A DNA stretch of 64,000 nucleotides from Roseovarius gahaiensis (GTDB lineage: Bacteria; Pseudomonadota; Alphaproteobacteria; Rhodobacterales; Rhodobacteraceae). The notes under the pieces were generated by a model. The model was given only the letters and a program-made list of their open reading frames with translations. It searched no databases and was not told where the DNA came from. A program made the position numbers and the translations under genes. This document shows, one piece after another, positions 45,297 through 53,839 of this stretch. Within the stretch, counting starts at the first letter, position 1, and every line of letters begins with the position of its first letter. The stretch spans positions 1-64,000 of the forward strand of contig NZ_JAAORB010000003.1 in assembly GCF_011601345.1 (NCBI RefSeq). Reading direction: 5' to 3'.

Positions 45297-46184
45297 TCAT
45301 AGGTGTCTGCCGTCCAGAAAATCGACGAAATGTTGTGTTGGGAGGCGTAGGTTCTCGGAGGCCCAGACCGCCTCTGTCACCATGTCCTCGCCGATGTCGC
45401 TGATCGGCAAGGGCACCAGCCGACCTGTGGCGAAATTGTAGATGCTTTCGGTCAGGATGGTGATGCCCATGCCACAGGAAACCAGACCAAGAATGCCGAC
45501 GGAATTGAACGCCTCCTGCACGATGCGTGGCTGAAAGCCGGCCTTTCGGCACATTGGAAAAAGGTAATCGTAGAAATGTGCCCATGCCTCGGCGGGCCCG
45601 TGCACGAAATCCTCATCGGCCAGATCGGCCAGCGCAACCGCGCGTCGTGATGCCAGCCGATGGCCTTCCGGCACGATGCAGATCGGACGGTCGGTCTGAA
45701 CGACCCGGCTGTGAAACCCCGGCTGGCGCACTGGCCCGGTGACAAATCCGATATCAAGCTTGTCGTCCCGCAACTCCTGCAGCTGTGACGTTGTCACCCC
45801 GTGATGCGGACGCACGGTGATGCCGGGATGCCTTTGGTGAAACTGCTTGAGCAATTCTGGCAGCACATCGGCGATCGCGAAATCAGTATACCCTACCCGC
45901 AGCGCACCGGCCTCGCCAATGCTGACCCGGCGCGTCAGGTCGATTGTGGCCTCCATGCCGTTGAGCACGCGTTGACCGCCCTCGCGAAAGGCACGGCCCG
46001 CATCGGTCAGGCGCACGAAGTTCTGCGCGCGGTCGAAAAGCGTAACCTGCAACTCCGCCTCAAGCTGTTGAATCGTGCGGGTCAGCGCCGGTTGCGAGAT
46101 GTGCAGATGTTCCGAGGCACGCCGAAAATTCAAATCCTCAGCGAGGACCAGAAAGTAGCGGATATGGCGAAGACCTACTTTCAT
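45297..46184 (-). CDS. LysR-type regulator divergent from the TRAP operon
   Basis: In this 295-residue LTTR an HTH spans 5-60 (LRHIRYFLVLAEDLNFRRASEHLHISQPALTRTIQQLEAELQVTLFDRAQNFVRLTDAG). The effector domain starts near residue 90 (GALRVGYTDFAIADVLPELLKQFHQRHPGITV). ATG 46184 (MKVGLRH) is chosen over an upstream in-frame ATG at 46214. It is divergently placed from dctP, the classic arrangement for local control of transporter and enzyme by an imported or derived ligand. Confidence 0.88.
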   Translation of the reverse strand: MKVGLRHIRYFLVLAEDLNFRRASEHLHISQPALTRTIQQLEAELQVTLFDRAQNFVRLTDAGRAFREGGQRVLNGMEATIDLTRRVSIGEAGALRVGYTDFAIADVLPELLKQFHQRHPGITVRPHHGVTTSQLQELRDDKLDIGFVTGPVRQPGFHSRVVQTDRPICIVPEGHRLASRRAVALADLADEDFVHGPAEAWAHFYDYLFPMCRKAGFQPRIVQEAFNSVGILGLVSCGMGITILTESIYNFATGRLVPLPISDIGEDMVTEAVWASENLRLPTQHFVDFLDGRHL

Positions 46185-46209
46185 GATACCTTTTATGCAT
46201 CGGAAACCA

Positions 46210-46219
46210 ATCAATTGAT
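46210..46219. promoter_or_regulatory. ATCAATTGAT palindrome in the LysR-dctP intergenic region
   Basis: A perfect 10-bp palindrome lies in the 112-bp divergent spacer. LysR operators are often imperfect AT-rich dyads of T-N11-A form, and this dyad is the most obvious candidate. Confidence 0.5.
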
Positions 46220-46296
46220 ATTATACTTGCAGGTCGCGCCTGGCTACCCTGGCCCGATAACAAAAAAAGAAATCCAACACACAGCCGGGAGCAATC

Positions 46297-47295
46297 ATGT
46301 CACACTCAAAATTTCAGTATTTCGCCGGGCCTCTTGCGGCCCTGACCCTTGCCGCGGGTACGGCCTCGGCACAGGACGTCACCATTAACCTCGGGTATGC
46401 GGCCTCTGAGACCAGCACCTATGCCGTGCTTGCCGACAAGTTCGAGGAACTGGTCGAGGACTATACCGACGGCAGCGTCGATGTGAAGGTGCGCTGCTGC
46501 GGGCAACTGATGGGCGAGGACGAGGCGTTCAAGGCCATGCAACTGGGCACGGTGGACATGTTTGTCATCACCGGCAACAACGTCTCGCCGCATTTCCCGC
46601 TCATGGATGCGTTCGTGCTTCCTTATATCTTCCAGAACAAGGACCATGCCTACCGCGTGTTGGAAGGCGAGGTCGGTCGTGACTTTGCCGCTCAGCTTCA
46701 GGCGGCGACAAACGTGCATCTGCTGACCTACGGCTTTGTCGGCGACCGTGATTTCTATAATTCCAGAAGCCCGATCACCTCGGTCGAGGATATGGATGGT
46801 CTCAAGGTCCGTGTCCCCAAGAACCAGGTGATGATCGACACTTACGAGGAATTCGGCGCTGCCCCCATCCCGCTGCCATGGGCCGATACGCCCACGGCGC
46901 TCCAGACCGGCACGGTCGAAGGCGCGGACAATGGCACCTCCTTCATCAAGTCGCAGAAATTCTACGAGATCATGCCCTATTTCACGGTGCTTGAACATTT
47001 CAGCTATTTCTCACCGCTTTTCGCAAGCGACCGCGTGATGAGCAAGCTGGATGAGACGCAGCGCGACGCGGTGATGCGCGCCGCCGCCGAGGCAGGCATC
47101 TATCACCGTGAGGAAATGGCCGCCCGGATCGACGACATCCGCAGCTTCCTGACCGCAGAGGGCGGCATGGAGACGGCGGAGTTCGACCGCTCTGGCTTTA
47201 TCGAGGCAGGGCTGAGGGTGCAGGACCGCTACGCCGCCGACAAGGGCGACGCGTTCATCACCTTGGTCGAGGCGATCCGGGCCGAAGCCGAGTAA
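46297..47295 (+). CDS. dctP: TRAP transporter substrate-binding protein (DctP family)
   Basis: This 332-residue periplasmic binding protein has a signal peptide (KFQYFAGPLAALTLAAGTASAQ). It reads TINLGYAASETSTYAVLADKFEELVEDYTDGSVDVKV, then GLKVRVPKNQVMIDTYEEFGAAPIPLPWADTPTALQTGTVEGADNG. The Arg in GLKVRVP is the conserved carboxylate-binding residue of DctP proteins, so an acidic ligand is expected. It is the first gene of the TRAP-amidohydrolase operon. Confidence 0.92.
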   Translation: MSHSKFQYFAGPLAALTLAAGTASAQDVTINLGYAASETSTYAVLADKFEELVEDYTDGSVDVKVRCCGQLMGEDEAFKAMQLGTVDMFVITGNNVSPHFPLMDAFVLPYIFQNKDHAYRVLEGEVGRDFAAQLQAATNVHLLTYGFVGDRDFYNSRSPITSVEDMDGLKVRVPKNQVMIDTYEEFGAAPIPLPWADTPTALQTGTVEGADNGTSFIKSQKFYEIMPYFTVLEHFSYFSPLFASDRVMSKLDETQRDAVMRAAAEAGIYHREEMAARIDDIRSFLTAEGGMETAEFDRSGFIEAGLRVQDRYAADKGDAFITLVEAIRAEAE

Positions 47296-47366
47296 CTCTT
47301 CCGGCACACCGCATGGGGGCAAAGCGCCCCCATGCCGATCGGCACCTTCAGGGCAGAGGCAGGGAA

Positions 47367-47849
47367 ATGTTGTCCAAAATCGACAGATACTTTGAAGAGG
47401 TGATCTGCACGATCTGCCTGACGGTCGTCGTGGGCTCCGTGCTTCTGCAGGTCATTCTGCGCTACTTCTTCTCTACCGCCGCCGCTTGGGCCGAGGAAAC
47501 GGCCGTCTACGGGATGATCTTCGCGGTCTATCTCGGGGCCACGATGGCGGTGCGCGAGCGCGCACATATCCGCATCACGCTACTTGTCAGACGTCTGCCA
47601 CGTGTCTTGCAAGTCGGTGCCGTGATGCTGGCCGACGCACTCTGGGCCGGGTTCGTGATCTTCATGATCGTGCAGACCACGATCTACACGCAGCTTTTGT
47701 TCAATGTCACCTACATGACCCCCGGTCTGGGGATCGAGCAGCGATGGGTTCAGATGATCATCCCCATGGCGTTTTCGCTGATGCTCTTTCGCATCCTGCA
47801 GGTCTATTGGCGGTGGGGACGGGACGGCTGGAAGGATTTACCACTATGA
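47367..47849 (+). CDS. dctQ: TRAP transporter small permease (DctQ family)
   Basis: This 160-residue protein has four membrane helices of DctQ type. VICTICLTVVVGSVLLQVILRYFF and WAEETAVYGMIFAVYLGATMAVRERAHIRITLL show the conserved motif, and QRWVQMIIPMAFSLMLFRILQVYW lies near the C-terminus. AGGGAAATG precedes the start ATG 47367. The stop overlaps dctM by 4 bp (ATGA). Confidence 0.92.
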   Translation: MLSKIDRYFEEVICTICLTVVVGSVLLQVILRYFFSTAAAWAEETAVYGMIFAVYLGATMAVRERAHIRITLLVRRLPRVLQVGAVMLADALWAGFVIFMIVQTTIYTQLLFNVTYMTPGLGIEQRWVQMIIPMAFSLMLFRILQVYWRWGRDGWKDLPL

Positions 47850-49141
47850 ACGGTCCTCTTGTCATGGCCGCGGCCTTCGTCTTTGCGATGGCCATCGGCG
47901 TGCCCATTCCTTTCGCCGCCGGGCTGGCCACGGTCGCGGGCCTCTTGATCGCTGACATCCCGCTGACCCTGATGGCGCAAGCGGCTTGGACGGCGTTCGA
48001 GCCGTTTCCGCTGGTGACCATCCCGCTGTTCATCCTTGCCGGGCAGTTGATGGAACAGGGCGGCATGTCCGAAAAACTGGTCACAATCGCGAAACGCCTC
48101 GTGGGTGCCTACAAAGGTGGCATGGGGCTGGTGACGGTGGTGGCTTGCATGTTCTTTGCCGCGCTCTCGGGCTCGGGCCCCGCCACCACTGCCGCGATCG
48201 GCTCGATCACCATCCCCGCCATGCAAAAAGAGGGCTATCGCTCGCGCTTTGCCGGGGCCATCGCGGCCTCGGCGGGCGCGCTCGGCAGCATGATCCCGCC
48301 GTCCAACCTGTTGATCATCTTTGCGCTGGTCACCGATGTCTCGATCCCGCGGCTCTTTCTGGCGGGCATCCTGCCGGGCCTTGTTCTGGGGGTGATGTTG
48401 ATGATCGTGGTTTTTGTCATCTCTTGGAGGAACGGCTATGGCGGCACAGCGGATCGGTTTCGCTGGGGCCCGCTACTTTGGGCGTTATTGGACGGGAAAT
48501 GGGCGGTTTTCGCGCCGATCCTGATCCTTGGCGGCATCTATGCCGGCATTTTCACCCCGTCCGAGGCGGCGGCGGTCGCGGTGGCATATGGTCTTTTCGT
48601 CGGGCTGTTCATCTACAAGGGGCTGACATGGGCCAAGCTTCTGCATGCGTTCAAGTTCACCGCCATCGTCATCGGCTCGGTGCTGTTCATCCTCGGCTCT
48701 ACCAAGGCGTTCGGCCAGCTTGTCACGATCTTCGACATTCCCAGTGACGTCCTGGCGCTTTTTCAGGGGCTGGCCGCCTATCCCTGGCTGATCATGCTGT
48801 TCATCGGTATGTTCTACATCCTCGTCGGCATGTGGCTGGAAAGCATTCCACAGATCATCATCTTTACCGCCGTGTTCTTTCCGCTGGTCACCAGCCTCGG
48901 AGTCGATCCGGTGGTGTTCGGCATCTTCACCGTGATGACCTGCGAGATTGGCTTTTTGACCCCGCCCATCGGCGTGAACCTTTTCGTTGCGGCCCGGATC
49001 AGCCGGATCACCATCGAGGATATCTCGGTCGGGGTGCTGCCGCTGCTGATCCCCTACATGCTGATGATCCTGCTTCTTGTCTTTTTCTCGGGATGGGTCA
49101 CTTGGCTCCCCGATCTCGTCTATGGCCCGCAACTGAGGTAA
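47846..49141 (+). CDS. dctM: TRAP transporter large permease (DctM family)
   Basis: This 431-residue protein has about 12 helices: VMAAAFVFAMAIGVPIPFAAGLATVAGLL, LFILAGQLMEQGGMSEKLVTIAKRLVG, FFAALSGSGPATTAAIGSITIPAMQKEGY, GSMIPPSNLLIIFALVTDV, GIYAGIFTPSEAAAVAVAYGLF, MTCEIGFLTPPIGVNLFVAARIS. This is the sodium-coupled channel subunit. ATG 47846 lies in the dctQ overlap. It is followed after 4 nt by the amidohydrolase gene. Confidence 0.94.
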   Translation: MNGPLVMAAAFVFAMAIGVPIPFAAGLATVAGLLIADIPLTLMAQAAWTAFEPFPLVTIPLFILAGQLMEQGGMSEKLVTIAKRLVGAYKGGMGLVTVVACMFFAALSGSGPATTAAIGSITIPAMQKEGYRSRFAGAIAASAGALGSMIPPSNLLIIFALVTDVSIPRLFLAGILPGLVLGVMLMIVVFVISWRNGYGGTADRFRWGPLLWALLDGKWAVFAPILILGGIYAGIFTPSEAAAVAVAYGLFVGLFIYKGLTWAKLLHAFKFTAIVIGSVLFILGSTKAFGQLVTIFDIPSDVLALFQGLAAYPWLIMLFIGMFYILVGMWLESIPQIIIFTAVFFPLVTSLGVDPVVFGIFTVMTCEIGFLTPPIGVNLFVAARISRITIEDISVGVLPLLIPYMLMILLLVFFSGWVTWLPDLVYGPQLR

Positions 49142-49145
49142 GCAC

Positions 49146-51251
49146 ATGAACGAAGTCCCCCTGACCGGCTATACTGACCGTCTGTCGGCGCGTCCGGGCG
49201 AAGATATCGCTTTCAAGGTGTCATCGACCTGTGGCGGTCGTTATCGCGCGCGGCTGGCCCGGTCGATCTGTGCCGATCCAAATCCGTCGGGCATGGGCAT
49301 CACAGAAGAGGATGCAAGCGCTTGGTTCACACCGCGCGAGTTGCCTGCCCGGCATCAACCGTTCTTTCCCGGATCGTATGGTTACAGCGACGCCGCGATC
49401 ACGCTCCCCGCGCATAAGACCGTCACCCTTGGCGCGACGATCCTGCCCACGCATTTTAATGGCTGTGATCAGGCGGTTTTGTCGTGCGGGCCGCTGACCA
49501 TGGGGCTGGATGCGAGGGGCTGTCTTTTCGTCACCGTGGAAGAGGCGCGCATCACGTCACCTGTGCCGCTGCCGCCCCATCGGTGGACGCAGATTGAGCT
49601 GTGTTTGAATGGTGACCGTGCAACGCTTATGCAGACGGTTCTGGGGCACCACCGCCGCGAGATACATGAAACAAGCGGTGCGGTGCAGTGCGCCCCGATC
49701 ACGGCCCCCGTCGCGCTTGCCGCACGTCTGGCAGGCGCCCGGGCGGTGGACTTCTTCAATGGCAAGATCGAGGCACCGTCCATCGCTGGCACAGATGGGA
49801 TGATTGCAGCCTGGGATCTGGCGACCGCGATGTCGACGGCCAGCGTACCCGCCCAGATCGGACCGGCTCTGCAACTTGTCAACTTTCCCACCCGCGCGAT
49901 GACCGGCTCAGAGTGGGATGCCTCCGAAATGTGCTGGCAACACAAACCCGCGCATTACGGCGCGATTCATTTCCACGAGGACGATATCTACGATTTCGGC
50001 TGGCAGACCGATTTTACCCTGACCGTGCCTGAGGACATGCCATCGGGCGTCTATGTCATGCATATCGAGGGCGAAGATGGCCGCGACGCGCTGCCGTTCT
50101 ATGTTTGCCCGCCCCGTGGCACGCGGCGCGCCGATCTTTGCGTGTTGATCCCAACCTTCACCTACGTGGTCTATGGCAACCATGCTCGCCCCGATTATGA
50201 TCCGGCCTGGCAGGGCCGTATGCGCGACTGGGGGGCCTATCCGTATAATCCGGCCGATTACCGCGATTATGGCCTGTCGACCTACAACACGCATTCCGAC
50301 GGGTCGGGCATCTGTCATGCCTCGCACCGGCGGCCTTTGTTCAATCTGCGGCCCGGATTTCTGACCTTCGGGGCGACGGGCTGTTCGGGGCTGCGACATT
50401 TTCCGGCTGACAGCCACCTGATCAGCTGGCTGCATGCCAAGGGCATCGACTATGACATCATCACCGACCACGAGTTGCATGCCGAAGGGGCCGAGGTTCT
50501 GGCCGGATACAAGGCCGTTACCACAACCACCCACCCGGAATACCACACCGCCGAGACGCTAGACGCGCTGCGCGATTATCGTGATGCGGGGGGCAATCTG
50601 CTCTATCTGGGGGGCAACGGGTTCTATTGGCGCATCGCCCGGCACACAGAGAATGACAGCTTGCTTGAAATTCGCCGGGCCGAAGACGGCATCCGCGCAT
50701 GGGCGGCAGAGCCGGGCGAGTATTACAACGCCTTTGACGGCACCTATGGCGGTTTGTGGCGGCGCAGCGGGCGGGCACCGCAGGCGCTGGTCGGGATTGG
50801 GTTTGCCGCGCAGGGCGAGTTTCACGGCGCGCCGTATCAGCGGATGTGCTTTGATCCGGCCTTCGATTGGCTTTTCGAGGGGGTGACCGAAGATCTTTTT
50901 GGCGATTACGGGTTCAGCGGCAACGGCGCGGCAGGGTTCGAGCTTGATCATGTCGATCACCGCATCGGCTCGCCGCAGGATTACGTCTTGCTGGCGCGCT
51001 CGGCAGGCGACAACCGGGCCTTCATGCTGGTCCCCGAAGAGCAGCTAACCCACCTGACGAACCTGACCGGCGGGCCGGAGGAAGACGCCAAACACGCGGA
51101 TCTGATCTATTTCGATTTGCCAAACGGTGGTTCGGTCTTTTCGGTTGGTTCGATCACCTTTTGCGGCAGCCTGCCGTGGAATGATTTCGACAACGATGTC
51201 TCGCGGTTGTTGGAAAATTACCTGAGCCGTAAACTATCTAGGGGGGTGTGA
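49146..51251 (+). CDS. N,N-dimethylformamidase large-subunit-like amidohydrolase
   Basis: This 701-residue protein has a LamG-like jelly-roll about residues 70-230. The C-terminal GATase-like domain starts near 300 and carries the DMFase family hallmarks: FTYVVYGN (Tyr340), GLSTYNTHSDGSGICHASHRRP (Tyr380) and THPEYH (His463, Glu465). In Paracoccus DMFase, two Tyr and one Glu bind iron and His activates water; the spacing here fits, so the iron site is very likely intact. DMFase splits dimethylformamide into dimethylamine and formate. No small-subunit gene (about 130 residues) is adjacent. The C-terminal RGV and stop lie at the IS relic edge. Confidence 0.87.
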   Translation: MNEVPLTGYTDRLSARPGEDIAFKVSSTCGGRYRARLARSICADPNPSGMGITEEDASAWFTPRELPARHQPFFPGSYGYSDAAITLPAHKTVTLGATILPTHFNGCDQAVLSCGPLTMGLDARGCLFVTVEEARITSPVPLPPHRWTQIELCLNGDRATLMQTVLGHHRREIHETSGAVQCAPITAPVALAARLAGARAVDFFNGKIEAPSIAGTDGMIAAWDLATAMSTASVPAQIGPALQLVNFPTRAMTGSEWDASEMCWQHKPAHYGAIHFHEDDIYDFGWQTDFTLTVPEDMPSGVYVMHIEGEDGRDALPFYVCPPRGTRRADLCVLIPTFTYVVYGNHARPDYDPAWQGRMRDWGAYPYNPADYRDYGLSTYNTHSDGSGICHASHRRPLFNLRPGFLTFGATGCSGLRHFPADSHLISWLHAKGIDYDIITDHELHAEGAEVLAGYKAVTTTTHPEYHTAETLDALRDYRDAGGNLLYLGGNGFYWRIARHTENDSLLEIRRAEDGIRAWAAEPGEYYNAFDGTYGGLWRRSGRAPQALVGIGFAAQGEFHGAPYQRMCFDPAFDWLFEGVTEDLFGDYGFSGNGAAGFELDHVDHRIGSPQDYVLLARSAGDNRAFMLVPEEQLTHLTNLTGGPEEDAKHADLIYFDLPNGGSVFSVGSITFCGSLPWNDFDNDVSRLLENYLSRKLSRGV

Positions 51252-51428
51252 TCGAAATGACCCTGTCGACCGGGGGCAGTTCGGGGCGCGCCAGAAGAAT
51301 GATCGTGCTGGGCTGAGGCGATGGCCGAAACGGCCAGCGCCCGCGCATGCGCTTGGTTGCGGTAAAGAGAGGTGGTCCTGCTTTTTCGACCAGAATGCAG
51401 CCCAGTTAAGGTGGATCAGGGTTTCACA
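51247..51428. mobile_element. Non-coding end of an IS3-family element relic
   Basis: On the minus strand the relic continues past its transposase stop with CTGATCCACCTTAACTGGGC and GGTCGAAAAAGCAGGACCACC, the untranslated tail typical of IS3/IS407-like elements as I recall them. The left boundary probably lies at TGTGATCG (51247 on), overlapping the last codons of the amidohydrolase gene. The inverted-repeat ends could not be verified because the other end is missing. Confidence 0.6.
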
Positions 51429-51775
51429 TCAGGCTGCCATTCTCATGGGTTCGATTCTGCTGGCATGGACTTCGTCAGGGGGCAAGATGCCGTGGGTCAA
51501 GTGGGGCCGCTCGGCGTTGTAATAGGCCAGCTATTGGCCGATACCTTCTCGGGCCTGTGACCCGGTCTCGAAGGCGCGCAGGTAAACGCATTCGTATTTC
51601 GCTTCGCGGACCTGCGGTTCAGCGACCGCCAAGCGGCACCAACCCAGCGAACGGTCGATCAGTGTTTGAGTCAAACCATCCGAGAACTGGCTCCAATCGT
51701 ATGACTATCGGTGTTGAAGATCTCCGGCGGGCCATATTTGGCCAGTGCATCCTTCAGAGCCGCGACGCAGAGGCG
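51429..51775 (-). pseudogene. IS3-family transposase OrfB remnant
   Basis: The minus strand reads ALKDALAKYGPPEIFNTD, then a frameshift to SQFSDGLTQTLIDRS. A deleted middle is followed by KYECVYLRAFETGSQAREGIGQ, an in-frame TAG replacing the usual Trp, and LAYYNAERPHLTHGILPPDE up to a TGA at 51429. The fragment is the C-terminal third of an IS3-type DDE transposase. Frameshift, deletion and nonsense codon make it inactive. It abuts the TerB-like gene on the right. Confidence 0.9.
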
Positions 51776-52216
51776 TTAGGATCGGATATCGACGCGCTGA
51801 CGGGCCAGCGCGCTGTCGCGATCATTGACGCCCAGAAGGTTGGCCACCAGTCGCACCAGTGCATCTTCGTCCTGATCGCGCGCACCGTCGGCCAGTGCCA
51901 CTTGCCACAGCGCTTCGATCACGCCGATCCGGTCCTCGTAGGGCACGGCATCCTTGATCGCGCGGGTAAAGCGCACCGTGTCGGGGGCTTCGGCCTCAAG
52001 CGTTTCGGCCTCGGTGCGCAGATCTGCGGCAGCGTCGTCGTCAAGCCCAAAGCGCGCCTTGATGATCCGGTCGATGCGGATAATCTCGGTGGCGGCATAA
52101 TGGTTGTCCGAGCGCGCCAAGCGCACAAGCAATGCGGTCAGGGCGCGCTTGACGTCCAGTTCGTCCAGCGGGTCGGGTTGAGGCTGGAACAGGTTTTTTA
52201 GAAGATCAGCAAACAT
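51776..52216 (-). CDS. TerB-like protein, copy 2
   Basis: This 146-residue protein carries a TerB-type helical domain about residues 20-125 (ALTALLVRLARSDNHYAATEIIRIDRIIKARFGLDDDAAADLRTEAE; RIGVIEALWQVALADGARDQDEDALVRLVANLLG). The family is linked to metal or tellurite response and membrane association, but its biochemistry is unclear. Its stop lies right at the transposase relic, so the C-terminus may have been altered. It pairs with the adjacent TerB-like gene (copy 1, upstream). Confidence 0.82.
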   Translation of the reverse strand: MFADLLKNLFQPQPDPLDELDVKRALTALLVRLARSDNHYAATEIIRIDRIIKARFGLDDDAAADLRTEAETLEAEAPDTVRFTRAIKDAVPYEDRIGVIEALWQVALADGARDQDEDALVRLVANLLGVNDRDSALARQRVDIRS

Positions 52217-52255
52217 GGTGACAGATATAGTCGTTCGCGGTGTCAGGGCAAAGCC

Positions 52256-52693
52256 CTATTGCGCTTGGGCGCGCGCACGGGCGGAATCATTGTCGTGATT
52301 GCTCAGGCCAAGCGCCTCTTGCGCGGCATCGACAACCGCGACTTCCTCGGGGTGGCGTTGACCGTCGGCCAGCACCACCTCCCACAGGGCCTCAAGCGCA
52401 TCGCGCCGCGCCTCAAGCGATAGCGTTTCGCGGATAAGCTGCGCCAGATCGGCGGTGCTGGCGGCTTGATGGTCCAGTTTTTCGCAGGTGGCGCGCATTT
52501 TGGCGGCGTCAATCGGCCCGATGCCGTGCAGCCGGGCCAATAGTTTGTCGATGCGGCTGATCTCTTCGAACCGATAGCGGTGGTCCGATTTGGCGACCCG
52601 GACCATCAAAGCGCCAAGGGCCAGATTGGCATCGGGCTTGGGCAATGGTGCGGGGGCGGGCGACGACAAGGCGTTCAAAATGCGGCTGAGCAT
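52256..52693 (-). CDS. TerB-like protein, copy 1
   Basis: This 145-residue TerB-like protein has the same layout as the next gene: LALGALMVRVAKSDHRYRFEEISRIDKLLARLHGI and RRDALEALWEVVLADGQRHPEEVAVVDAAQEALGL. ATG 52693 lies one nucleotide after the DUF1330 stop; a GTG at 52702 would overlap. The two copies are 39 bp apart and presumably arose by duplication. A shared transcript with the DUF1330 gene is likely. Confidence 0.82.
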   Translation of the reverse strand: MLSRILNALSSPAPAPLPKPDANLALGALMVRVAKSDHRYRFEEISRIDKLLARLHGIGPIDAAKMRATCEKLDHQAASTADLAQLIRETLSLEARRDALEALWEVVLADGQRHPEEVAVVDAAQEALGLSNHDNDSARARAQAQ

Positions 52694-52694
52694 G

Positions 52695-52988
52695 TCAGTC
52701 ACCGTAGCCTTCGACGATCACCAGATCACCGGTCGAGACCGGGTCGCGCAACGCTTTGGCGGCTTGGTAACCCGCTGAGTCGTAGCACTCCAGCGCGGCC
52801 TGATAGCTGGGAAACTCGATCACCACTGTGCGGGCGCGTGCGGCCCCTTCGCGGGTTTCGCGTGGCCCGCCCCGGACCAAAAACCGGGCCCCGTATTCGG
52901 CAAAAGGCGCGGCATTGGCCGCCTTGTAGTTTTCATAGGTTTCGGCGTCGTCGATATCGACATGCGCCACCCAGTATCCTTTGGGCAT
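52695..52988 (-). CDS. DUF1330-family small dimeric-barrel protein
   Basis: This 97-residue alpha/beta ferredoxin-like protein has the DUF1330 pattern GYWVAHVDIDDAETYENYKAANAAPFAEYGARFLVRGG, TVVIEFPSYQAALECYDSAGYQAAKALR and a C-terminal LVIVEGYGD. Members are dimeric barrels of unknown enzymatic role. Its stop is 1 nt before the TerB-like ATG. AAGGACC lies upstream of the start. Confidence 0.88.
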   Translation of the reverse strand: MPKGYWVAHVDIDDAETYENYKAANAAPFAEYGARFLVRGGPRETREGAARARTVVIEFPSYQAALECYDSAGYQAAKALRDPVSTGDLVIVEGYGD

Positions 52989-53018
52989 TTTCAGTGGTCC
53001 TTATCGCTGTATCATTTT

Positions 53019-53750
53019 TCAGAATGCGGCCGGGGCAGTTTGATAGAGGATGTCATCCAGCGCAATCCCACCCGGATCAGTATTGGTTACGGTCACCGCT
53101 GCAATATCGGGCAGATCATTGCTGCGCTCAAAGCCTATTTCGTTGATCGCGCGCCCCAGCTTTTGCACGTGGCGGGCAATCAGGCGGCCCTGCCGGGTGT
53201 AGAACGACAGCGTGACACTGCCCTGCGGTCGCGCCTGCCCAAGCGGCGCGGCATAGTCACTGTGGATGCGCAGGCCGATGGCCCGCTGGTCCTGATCGAA
53301 CAGGATGGCCAGCGCGCCTTCGCCGCGCGCCGACAGCGCGGGAAAGACATCCCGCCCAAGCGGGAACACCGCGTTGGAACCAAAACCGCGGTGATATGCG
53401 ACCGAAAGGTTGGCCCCCGGTGCGCCGGGCGCTACGGCAAGCGGCACGGCGGGTTGGCCCGCCAGCACATCATGCGCCGTGTTTTCCGTGGCAACGGTTT
53501 GCCCGCTGAGACGTTCGCCCAACCACACGCGCCCCTCGCGCATCGGGGCGTCAAGGTTTATGCCCGGCTCGGCCCGCCGTGGCAGGGTTTCGAAGGTTAC
53601 GACAGCGTCTAGATCATGCTGCAGGTGGGCATAGGGAACAGGCCGAAGGGCGGCCTCGGCCCAAACTGGCCCGGCGCCCAACGCCCCCGAAAGGGCGAGT
53701 GAAAAAAACATAAAATGCAAGGCACTGTGCAATCGCCGCAAGTCGGTCAC
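53019..53750 (-). CDS. Secreted beta-rich hypothetical protein
   Basis: This 243-residue product from GTG 53750 starts MTDLRRLHSALHFMFFSLALSGALGAGPVWA, a good signal peptide with a basic N-terminus; AGGA lies 6 nt upstream. The mature part looks like a beta sandwich (VVTFETLP, GEGALAILFDQDQRAIGLRIHSDY, GSVTLSFYTRQGRLI, DIAAVTVTNTDPGGIALDDILY). ATG 53711 is a shorter alternative start. No C-terminal sorting motif is visible. Family not recognised. Confidence 0.72.
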   Translation of the reverse strand: MTDLRRLHSALHFMFFSLALSGALGAGPVWAEAALRPVPYAHLQHDLDAVVTFETLPRRAEPGINLDAPMREGRVWLGERLSGQTVATENTAHDVLAGQPAVPLAVAPGAPGANLSVAYHRGFGSNAVFPLGRDVFPALSARGEGALAILFDQDQRAIGLRIHSDYAAPLGQARPQGSVTLSFYTRQGRLIARHVQKLGRAINEIGFERSNDLPDIAAVTVTNTDPGGIALDDILYQTAPAAF

Positions 53751-53839
53751 AATTGTTCCTAACTCTTTCCGGTTTTCCGCATCAAAATCACGATAACACA
53801 GTTGAACATAACAGCAGATTTGCTTTGGCGGAGCCTTGC

